A DNA stretch of 10,482 bases. Source: Lachnospiraceae bacterium UBA6452. GTDB taxonomy: Bacteria; Bacillota; Clostridia; Lachnospirales; Lachnospiraceae. Positions 1 through 6,008 of the stretch are shown piece by piece (positions within the stretch are counted from its first letter, which is position 1; the number at the start of each line of letters is the position of its first letter). The notes beneath the pieces were generated by a model, which ran no database searches, was not told where the DNA came from, and was given only the letters and a program-made list of their open reading frames with translations. Location of the stretch: the NCBI GenBank assembly GCA_002441865.1, contig DJNY01000096.1:1-10482 (forward strand), given 5' to 3'. The translations under genes and the position numbers were made by a program.

Positions 1-19
1 GGGTAAAGAGGTGATATTT

Positions 20-1429
20 ATGATCGGCAGACAACATGAAATGCAAATTTTAGAAGAAATATATAATAGATCATCGTTTGGCTTTTTAACCATGTACGGC
101 AGACGCAGGGTTGGGAAAACAACCATATTGCTGGAATTTGCGAAAAAACATAAAGTAGTTTTTTATTCAGCGCAGGAGAAAAATGATGCCTTAAATTTGG
201 AGGACTTTTCAAGAACTGTACAGGAATTTTTTGATGGTAATTTTATAGCTGCATTTTCCGGTTGGGAGGCAGCTGTTTCTTACATTTCCGGCAGGTGTGG
301 GGAAGAAGAGAAAACAGTTGTTATTATAGATGAATTTCCGTTTATTGCATCAGCTAATCCTTCTATAAAAAGTATATTGCAGCATACGATTGATCATGTA
401 TGGAAAGAAAAAAATATCATGCTGATCTTGTGTGGATCCAGTGTGAGTTTCATGGAAAATGAAGTGATGGGGTATAAGAGCCCGTTGTATGGCAGGATTA
501 CTGACAAACTGGAAGTAGAACCTTTTGATTATGTAGATGCGGCGAAATTCTTTCCGGAATATTCTGTGGAAGAAAAGCTGATTGCCTATGGTATATTAGG
601 TGGTATTCCGCGTTATCTGGGGGCTTTTGATCCTGAGCTGGACTTGTGGACAAATCTGGAAAGGCAGGTGCTTAGGAGAGAAGCTTTTTTGAATGATGAA
701 CCACAGATGCTGCTTCGCATGGAGCTTCGTGAGCCCAATATATATAATAGTATTTTGGAAGCGATTTCAAATGGTCATAACAGAGTGGCGGAGATTGCGG
801 ATCATATCCATGAAGATGCGAGTAAGTGCAGCAAATATATGGTGACACTTCAAAATATCAGATTGATAGAAAAAAAGATACCGTGTGGAGAGAACAGAGA
901 AAGTAAACGGGGAATTTATCAGATCAGTGATGCTTTTTATACATTCTGGTACAGATATGTTTTTTCCAATAGAAGTTTTTATGAATTATTGGGAACAAAG
1001 GCTGCTGTCAGTCAGATCAGAGAAGACATCAATGACTATATGGGATTACAGTTTGAATGTATTTGTAAACAGTATCTGATCCGACAGGCAAAAGCGGGGA
1101 AATTACCATTTGTTCCGGCTGTGATAGATAAATGGTGGGGGAATAATCCGGTTTTGAAACAGCAGGATGATGTGGATGTACTTGCACTCAGCCCCAAAGG
1201 GGATAAGGCAATCTTCTGTGAGTGCAAATTCCGCAATAAGCCGATGCCAATGGAAGAATATGATGATCTGGTCACTGCCTCACAGATATTTTCCAAGGTT
1301 CAGGAAAAATATTTATATTTTATATCCAAAGGTGGATATACACAGCCGGTTGTGGAACGGGCGAAAAGAGAAGGCGCAGTGCTTCTTACCTTAGAGGATT
1401 TGCTGTCAGACACGGGGCTTTTACGTTGA
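20..1429 (+). CDS. ATP-binding protein, archaeal-type ATPase with C-terminal DUF234 (PD-(D/E)XK-like) domain
   Basis: This 469-residue protein has a P-loop ATPase domain at the N-terminus: Walker A GRRRVGKTT at residues 27-35 and Walker B VVIIDEFPF with D104-E105, followed by a sensor-like LILCGSS strand. A winged-helix-like stretch lies near residues 235-300. The C-terminal third carries D386 and, 15 residues later, E401-C-K403, which fits the D...ExK signature of PD-(D/E)XK nucleases, the superfamily to which DUF234 is assigned. The ATG at 20 is preferred over the in-frame GTG at 11, because that GTG sits inside the Shine-Dalgarno sequence AGAGGTGAT (positions 8-16). The cellular role of the family is not settled; nucleic-acid binding or cleavage is inference. 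A paralogue lies at 6009-7397. No terminator separates this gene from the epimerase gene 99 bases downstream, so read-through is possible. The family call is firm, the function open. Confidence 0.85.
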   Translation: MIGRQHEMQILEEIYNRSSFGFLTMYGRRRVGKTTILLEFAKKHKVVFYSAQEKNDALNLEDFSRTVQEFFDGNFIAAFSGWEAAVSYISGRCGEEEKTVVIIDEFPFIASANPSIKSILQHTIDHVWKEKNIMLILCGSSVSFMENEVMGYKSPLYGRITDKLEVEPFDYVDAAKFFPEYSVEEKLIAYGILGGIPRYLGAFDPELDLWTNLERQVLRREAFLNDEPQMLLRMELREPNIYNSILEAISNGHNRVAEIADHIHEDASKCSKYMVTLQNIRLIEKKIPCGENRESKRGIYQISDAFYTFWYRYVFSNRSFYELLGTKAAVSQIREDINDYMGLQFECICKQYLIRQAKAGKLPFVPAVIDKWWGNNPVLKQQDDVDVLALSPKGDKAIFCECKFRNKPMPMEEYDDLVTASQIFSKVQEKYLYFISKGGYTQPVVERAKREGAVLLTLEDLLSDTGLLR

Positions 1430-1528
1430 TAAATGAAAAGTGAAGCAGAGATGGTAAGAAAAATTGCACGAACAGAAGAAAAATGGTAAGGTAGCTATAT
1501 CAGGATACAACGCAAAGGGGAAAGCAAG

Positions 1529-2203
1529 ATGGATTTTGAATTAACTGCATCTATGATGTGTGCCAATTACGGGCATCTGGAAAAAGAAGTAAGGGATCTG
1601 GAAAAAGCGGGTATTGATTCTTTTCATATTGATATTATGGATGGCCGGTATGTGCCAAATTATGCCATGTCATTAAATGATATGCGCTACATAGCAAGTG
1701 CGACGGACAAGCCGCTGGATGTGCATTTAATGATCGAACATCCTAGTACACATATTAATTTGTTTTTGGATAACTTGAGAAAGGGAGATACAGTCTATAT
1801 TCATCCGGAAGCTGAGTATCATCCGTCTACGACATTATCCAAGATCATTGCTGCGGGAATGATCCCGGGAATTGCGATCAATCCGGGAACCAGTATTGAA
1901 ACTGTAATGGAGATGCTGCAGATCGTGGATAAGGTTTTAGTTATGTCTGTGAATCCGGGAAATGCCGGGCAGATGTATCTGCCATATGTGGGAAATAAGA
2001 TCGAACGGCTTTTAGAGATCCGGGAAAAAATGGGCTTTGAGATTTATTGGGACGGAGCCTGCAGCGCAGATAAGATCAGTTCTTTTGCACCGAAGGGCGT
2101 GAAGGGATTTGTGCTTGGTACGACGCTTTTGTTTGGTAAGAAAAGAGCATATGTGGATATTATAAAAGATATCAGACAACTGAAATTTGAGGATGAAGTA
2201 TGA
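1529..2203 (+). CDS. Ribulose-phosphate 3-epimerase family protein (divergent)
   Basis: At 224 residues this is the usual length for a TIM-barrel pentulose-5-phosphate 3-epimerase, which interconverts D-ribulose 5-phosphate and D-xylulose 5-phosphate. The metal and catalytic residues are present: S8, H33 and D35 in FHIDIMDG, H66 in DVHLM, and D175 in YWDGACS. The loop MSVNPGNAGQ (residues 139-148) corresponds to the family's MTVNPGFGGQ. The phosphate-binding end is atypical: WDGACS replaces the usual VDGGI-type segment, and LGTTLLFG stands where an AGS-type turn is common. Catalysis therefore looks intact but substrate preference may differ. The ribosome binding site is AAAGGGG about nine bases upstream. 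The stop codon overlaps the next start as ATGA, so translation with the cytidylyltransferase is probably coupled. This context suggests a dedicated pathway copy supplying a pentulose phosphate for CDP-pentitol synthesis, rather than the housekeeping pentose-phosphate enzyme; that role is inference. Confidence 0.85.
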   Translation: MDFELTASMMCANYGHLEKEVRDLEKAGIDSFHIDIMDGRYVPNYAMSLNDMRYIASATDKPLDVHLMIEHPSTHINLFLDNLRKGDTVYIHPEAEYHPSTTLSKIIAAGMIPGIAINPGTSIETVMEMLQIVDKVLVMSVNPGNAGQMYLPYVGNKIERLLEIREKMGFEIYWDGACSADKISSFAPKGVKGFVLGTTLLFGKKRAYVDIIKDIRQLKFEDEV

Positions 2204-2913
2204 ATATAGCATTGATTCTCTCAGGCGGAACAGGAACGAGGCTGGGAGCAAGTGTTCCAAAGCAGTATTTGGAAGTAAATGGCCAGATGATCATCAGTTA
2301 TGCGCTGGAAACAGTTTTATTTCATCAAAGTATAGATGCGGTGCAGATCGTGGCTGGCGATAGCTGGAAAGCAGATATTGAAGATCAGATACATTTGTTG
2401 CAGGAAAAGCATAAAGATAAGCCGGCAAATCCGGTTTATTTTTCTGTGCCGGGAGAAAACAGGCAGCTTTCCATCTATAATGGACTCTGCGGAATTCAAA
2501 AATATGCGGATGAGAAAAGTTTTGTTATGGTGCATGATGCTGCAAGACCGATGCTCACCACAGAAATGGTTTCTGCCTATTTTGAGAAAGTAAAAGGGCA
2601 TGATGGACTGTTACCGGTATTGCCAATGAAGGATACGGTATATTTGAGCACGAATGGCAGCAGTGTGACTTCGCTTCTTGACAGAAGCCAGATATTTGCC
2701 GGGCAGGCACCGGAGATTTTTGTGCTGGGAAAATATATTCAGGCAAATGAACGACTTCTGCCGGATGCGATCAAGAAGATCAATGGCTCTACTGAGCCGG
2801 CGGTTCTGGCAGGAATGGATATTGTGATGGTTCCGGGGAATGAAAGAAATTTCAAAATTACGACACAAATGGATCTGGAACGTTTTCAAAGGAGTTGCGA
2901 GGAGAGAGGATGA
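2200..2913 (+). CDS. IspD/TarI-family cytidylyltransferase, probably pentitol-5-phosphate cytidylyltransferase
   Basis: This 237-residue protein has the family's CTP-binding N-terminus, LSGGTGTRLGASVPKQYLEVNG (near residues 7-28), with the GxGxR loop and the PKQ lysine. Further motifs follow in order: PGENRQLSIYNGL, VHDAARPML, MKDTVY, DRSQIFAGQAPEIF and a C-terminal NFKITTQMDL. This family covers IspD (isoprenoid synthesis, methylerythritol 4-phosphate) and TarI/Bcs1-like enzymes (ribitol 5-phosphate to CDP-ribitol). Sequence motifs alone do not separate them with certainty. The neighbours favour a polyol substrate: a pentulose-phosphate epimerase overlaps upstream and a polyol-phosphate-type dehydrogenase overlaps downstream, both through ATGA junctions. 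Annotation pipelines will probably call it 2-C-methyl-D-erythritol 4-phosphate cytidylyltransferase. I infer CDP-ribitol or another CDP-pentitol as product. No transferase that would use the product lies in the window. Confidence 0.82.
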   Translation: MNIALILSGGTGTRLGASVPKQYLEVNGQMIISYALETVLFHQSIDAVQIVAGDSWKADIEDQIHLLQEKHKDKPANPVYFSVPGENRQLSIYNGLCGIQKYADEKSFVMVHDAARPMLTTEMVSAYFEKVKGHDGLLPVLPMKDTVYLSTNGSSVTSLLDRSQIFAGQAPEIFVLGKYIQANERLLPDAIKKINGSTEPAVLAGMDIVMVPGNERNFKITTQMDLERFQRSCEERG

Positions 2914-3959
2914 AAGCATATATTTTACATGGTATCGGAGATTTCCGCTATGAAGAGACAGAAAAACCGGTTCCGGATGAAGGAGAAGTGCTGGTACGGG
3001 TAAAAAATGTCGGGATATGTGGCTCGGATGTGCCACGTGTTTATAAAACCGGTATGTATTCCTATCCGTTAAGTCCCGGACATGAGTTTGCAGGTGTGGT
3101 AGAACAGGCAGCAGACAGTTCCTGGGGGCAGGACTGGATCGGCAAACGTGTTGGTGTATTTCCTTTGATTCCCTGTGGGAGCTGTCCAATGTGTCAGAAA
3201 AAGAAATATGAGCTTTGTAGGAAGTATAACTATCTGGGATCCCGTACAAACGGAGGCTTTGCGGAATATGTAAAGGTACCTGAGGCTAACTTGATCGAAT
3301 TACCGGAAAACGTATCTTTTGAAGTGGCTGCAATGCTGGAACCAATGGCAGTTGCGGTACATGCGATGCGGCAAAGTATGCCACAAAAGACGGATACGGT
3401 TGTGGTGCACGGACTTGGTACGATCGGCTATTTCCTCGCAATGTTTTTAAAGAGTGAAGGAATCTCCAACATACTTGTAATTGGAAACAAAGAATTTCAG
3501 AGGCAGCAGGCTTTTGCTCTTGGAATCAGAGCAAATGATTATTGTGATGCAGGAACGCAGGATGTCGGAGCGTGGATTCAGGAGAAAACAAATGGATTGG
3601 GTGCAGACGTCTATTTTGAATGTGTAGGAAAGAATGAGACGATCAATCAGGCAATCTTATCAACAAGACCGGCGGGAATGGTACAGCTGATCGGAAATCC
3701 GGCTTCAGATATGAAGTTTGATAAAAATACTTATTGGAAGATCCTGCGGAATCAGCTTACGGTGCGTGGCAGTTGGAATTCTTCGTTTTTGCGGGAAGAA
3801 GGAGATGACTGGCATTATGTGCTTCAAAAAGTGGCAGGCGGACTGGTTTCTCCGGAACGCATCATAACACATCGTTTTGTACTCAAAGATCTGGAACGGG
3901 GGCTTCAGATCATGCGGGATAAAACCGAGGAATATGGGAAGATTATGATTGAGATGTGA
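2910..3959 (+). CDS. Zinc-dependent medium-chain alcohol dehydrogenase, galactitol-1-phosphate dehydrogenase-like
   Basis: This 349-residue protein is a two-domain zinc MDR enzyme. Catalytic zinc ligands are C37 (GICGSD), H58-E59 (PGHEF) and probably E144. The structural zinc site is C89, C92, C95 and C103. The Rossmann nucleotide-binding turn is GLGTIG at residues 168-173. Stretches such as CGSDVPRVYKTG, YNYLGSRTNGGFAEY and LTVRGSW strongly recall E. coli galactitol-1-phosphate 5-dehydrogenase (GatD), more than S. aureus TarJ, as I remember both sequences. The ATG at 2910 overlaps the preceding stop (ATGA) and has AGGAG five bases upstream; an upstream TTG at 2895 is less likely. In this operon it plausibly reduces a pentulose 5-phosphate with NAD(P)H to the pentitol phosphate that the cytidylyltransferase activates. 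That substrate is inferred from context; catabolic polyol-phosphate oxidation is the alternative. Confidence 0.85.
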   Translation: MKAYILHGIGDFRYEETEKPVPDEGEVLVRVKNVGICGSDVPRVYKTGMYSYPLSPGHEFAGVVEQAADSSWGQDWIGKRVGVFPLIPCGSCPMCQKKKYELCRKYNYLGSRTNGGFAEYVKVPEANLIELPENVSFEVAAMLEPMAVAVHAMRQSMPQKTDTVVVHGLGTIGYFLAMFLKSEGISNILVIGNKEFQRQQAFALGIRANDYCDAGTQDVGAWIQEKTNGLGADVYFECVGKNETINQAILSTRPAGMVQLIGNPASDMKFDKNTYWKILRNQLTVRGSWNSSFLREEGDDWHYVLQKVAGGLVSPERIITHRFVLKDLERGLQIMRDKTEEYGKIMIEM

Positions 3960-3966
3960 TGAAATG

Positions 3967-4001
3967 GAAGTGGGAAAAGAATCTTGTTCTTTTCCCACTT
4001 C
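3967..4001 (+). terminator. 15-bp perfect hairpin after the CDP-pentitol operon (probable terminator)
   Basis: GAAGTGGGAAAAGAA (3967-3981) pairs perfectly with TTCTTTTCCCACTTC (3987-4001) around the loop TCTTG. It starts eight bases after the dehydrogenase stop codon. The distal arm is pyrimidine-rich, but the following TGCTTTAT is a poor U-tract, so termination may be partial. The same DNA carries the -35 region of the next gene's promoter. Confidence 0.55.
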
Positions 4002-4012
4002 TGCTTTATAAT
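3984..4012 (+). promoter_or_regulatory. Promoter for the HTH-AAA-nuclease gene
   Basis: TTGTTC (3984-3989) and a perfect TATAAT (4007-4012) are separated by 17 bases, matching a housekeeping sigma-A promoter. The -35 box lies in the loop and distal arm of the preceding hairpin. The predicted start point, near 4019, leaves a leader of about 23 bases before the ATG at 4042. Confidence 0.65.
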
Positions 4013-4041
4013 ATCCTCAAAACGACAAAGGGGAAAATGGT

Positions 4042-5919
4042 ATGGAATTTGTAACCTCCATAGAAAAAGCATCCGAGTGGGGTGTCACAAAGCGGATGGT
4101 AAATTATTGGTGTGCTATGGGAAAAATCCGTGGCGCTGAAAAAGAAGGGATCCGATGGAAAATTCCGATGAATGCGGAAAGACCGGACAGATATGGGGAA
4201 GGTCCGGCTCTGGTAGATTATGTTGTCAGGATCACAGGGAAGAAGGTAGGAGTGGGGATTCAAAGCTTTGAGGAGATCAGATCTGCCGGAGCGTTTTATG
4301 TGGATAAGACATCTTTCATCAGCCAGTGGTGGGAAAATGAGCATGATGCAACATTGATCACAAGACCCAGACGATTTGGGAAAACGTTGAATCTAAGTAT
4401 GCTGGAATGCTTCTTTTCTCAAAAATATGCCGGCAGAGAAGAACTCTTCGAGGGACTGAAAATCTGGGAAAACCCGGCATATCACAAGCTGCAGGGAACA
4501 TATCCGGTTATTTTCCTGTCGCTTGCAGGGATAAAAGAAGAGACGTACGAGAGTGCATTTCGTTCATTGTGCTTTGAGATCAAATATATGGTGGATAATA
4601 TCAAGGCGGGGCTTGATATGAAGCGCTTTTCGGAAGAAGAAAGATCACAGCTTGCCAAGATCAGTTGGGATATGGATGAAAATGTCGCAGTAAAATCGTT
4701 AAAATTATTAACGCAGCTTCTTTACAGATATTATGGGAAAAAACCTATCATTCTGCTGGACGAGTATGATACACCTATGCAGGAGGCATATTTCCATGGA
4801 TATTGGGAACAAATGGCTGCATTTATGAGAGGATTTCTGAATAATACGTTCAAGACAAATCCGCTTCTGGAAAAAGCACTTATGACCGGCATCACAAGAA
4901 TCGGAAGAGAATCCATGTTTTCTGATATGAACCATATTGATGTTGCTGCCATTACCACACATAAATATGAAACAGCATTTGGATTTACACAGAAGGAAGT
5001 ATTTGCAGCACTTGATCATGTGGGACTGGGTAAGTACAAAAAACAGGTGAAGCAGTGGTATGACGGTTTCATGATCGGCAGATGTAAAGATATCTATAAT
5101 CCGTGGTCTATCACAAAATTCATAGATTCGGATGGCAGATTTGATACGTACTGGGCGAATACCAGCAGCAATACGTTGATCAATTCGTTGATTGCAAAAG
5201 GATCCCGTCACGTAAAATGTAATATGGAAGATCTGATGAATGGAAAACAGATCCGGGCACATATAGATGAAATGATCGATTTTTCTCTGCTGGATGTGGA
5301 TGAAAATGCCATTTGGGGGCTTTTGTTCACTACAGGATATCTACGGGCGGATCACGTAGAAGAGGATTTATATACGCTGTCCTTTACAAATATCGAGATC
5401 AAAAAAATGTTTGTCAGAATGTTCAGAAAGTGGTTTTATCGCAGAGGAAGTGACTTTGGAGATTTTCAGAAGGCTTTGCTGGCGGGTAATGTCGAAGATA
5501 TGAACTATTATATGAACATGGTTGCTAAAACAACCTTCAGTTATTTTGATTGCGGATCCGGTTATGGGATAGTTGATGAAACAGAACGGTTTTATCATGG
5601 CTTTGTGCTGGGTTTGCTTGCTGAATTATCAGATCGCTATCATATTACGTCAAATCGGGAAAGTGGGATAGGACGATATGACATTATGATGAAGGCGGTA
5701 GATGCACAGCAGAGTTCTTGTATCATAGAATTTAAAGTATTTGATCCGAAGAGGGATAAAGATCTGGAGGACTGTGCGGATAAGGCATTACGACAGATTG
5801 CAGAAAAGAACTATGTGACAGAATTGCTTGTTGAGGGAGTAGATGTAGCAAACATCAGAAAATATGGTTTTGCATTTGAAGGAAAAACTGTGCTGATCAA
5901 ACAGAGTTTGCCGGAATAG
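4042..5919 (+). CDS. HTH - AAA-ATPase-like - DUF1703 (PD-(D/E)XK nuclease-like) fusion protein
   Basis: This 625-residue protein has three parts. Residues 1-50 (SIEKASEWGVTKRMVNYWC, then GAEKEGIRWKIP) look like a MerR/excisionase-type helix-turn-helix. From about residue 70 an AAA-ATPase-like domain opens with VGVGIQSFEEIRSAGAFYVDKTSFI and carries the atypical Walker A RPRRFGKT (108-115, K114) and Walker B LLDEYD (D240-E241). The C-terminus holds GRYD (D547) and IIEFK (E563, K565), the D...ExK signature of the DUF1703/PDDEXK_9 nuclease-like family. The AAA plus DUF1703 pair is common and often multicopy in gut Clostridia and Bacteroidetes, with no agreed function. The added HTH suggests DNA recognition or autoregulation, which is inference. 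The ATG at 4042 follows an AAAGGGGAAA ribosome binding site. The gene is monocistronic by context, with its own promoter. It is unrelated in detail to the flanking DUF234 ATPases but similar in general design. Confidence 0.85.
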   Translation: MEFVTSIEKASEWGVTKRMVNYWCAMGKIRGAEKEGIRWKIPMNAERPDRYGEGPALVDYVVRITGKKVGVGIQSFEEIRSAGAFYVDKTSFISQWWENEHDATLITRPRRFGKTLNLSMLECFFSQKYAGREELFEGLKIWENPAYHKLQGTYPVIFLSLAGIKEETYESAFRSLCFEIKYMVDNIKAGLDMKRFSEEERSQLAKISWDMDENVAVKSLKLLTQLLYRYYGKKPIILLDEYDTPMQEAYFHGYWEQMAAFMRGFLNNTFKTNPLLEKALMTGITRIGRESMFSDMNHIDVAAITTHKYETAFGFTQKEVFAALDHVGLGKYKKQVKQWYDGFMIGRCKDIYNPWSITKFIDSDGRFDTYWANTSSNTLINSLIAKGSRHVKCNMEDLMNGKQIRAHIDEMIDFSLLDVDENAIWGLLFTTGYLRADHVEEDLYTLSFTNIEIKKMFVRMFRKWFYRRGSDFGDFQKALLAGNVEDMNYYMNMVAKTTFSYFDCGSGYGIVDETERFYHGFVLGLLAELSDRYHITSNRESGIGRYDIMMKAVDAQQSSCIIEFKVFDPKRDKDLEDCADKALRQIAEKNYVTELLVEGVDVANIRKYGFAFEGKTVLIKQSLPE

Positions 5920-5921
5920 GA

Positions 5922-5949
5922 TTGACATTTTATACAGGGGGTGTAAAAT
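5922..5949 (+). promoter_or_regulatory. Promoter for the second DUF234 ATPase gene
   Basis: A perfect -35 TTGACA (5922-5927) and a -10 TAAAAT (5944-5949) are separated by 16 bases. The -35 begins two bases after the preceding stop codon. The -10 box runs into the long palindrome at 5945-5983, which would cover the predicted start point near 5956. Confidence 0.65.
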
Positions 5950-5983
5950 ATACTCATAAGTTACTAACTTATGAGTATATTTT
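5945..5983. repeat. Perfect 18-bp inverted repeat with 3-base loop (operator, hairpin or terminator)
   Basis: AAAATATACTCATAAGTT (5945-5962) is the exact reverse complement of AACTTATGAGTATATTTT (5966-5983) around ACT. It overlaps the -10 box and predicted start of the downstream promoter, a classic operator position. As RNA it would form a hairpin ending in UUUU within the stem, followed by CGGGGG rather than a free U-tract, so a terminator for the upstream gene is possible but imperfect. Confidence 0.75.
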
Positions 5984-6008
5984 CGGGGGAGGCGTGTCAG
6001 GAGGATTC

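Noticed and set aside
11..19. GTG start at 11 for the first ATPase gene.
   Set aside because: The GTG is part of the Shine-Dalgarno sequence AGAGGTGAT; the ATG at 20 is correctly spaced from it.
1434..1490. An 18-codon open frame (MKSEAEMVRKIARTEEKW) between the first ATPase and the epimerase gene.
   Set aside because: It has no ribosome binding site, starts right after two stop codons, and is too short to show any family resemblance; probably spacer sequence.
1464..1492. Possible promoter TTGCAC-17-TAAGGT with TGG before the -10, upstream of the epimerase gene.
   Set aside because: The -10 matches only half of the consensus, so I could not support it. The operon promoter may be weak, activator-dependent, or further upstream.
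2611..3249. A 212-codon open frame on the minus strand opposite the cytidylyltransferase and dehydrogenase genes.
   Set aside because: It lies wholly antisense to two well-recognised overlapping genes and its His/Ser/Leu-rich translation resembles no protein; it is a shadow frame.
5922..6008. N-terminal extension of 29 codons on the second DUF234 ATPase, starting at a TTG.
   Set aside because: The stretch is occupied by the -35/-10 boxes and the long palindrome, has no paralogue counterpart, and AGGAGG directly precedes the ATG at 6009.
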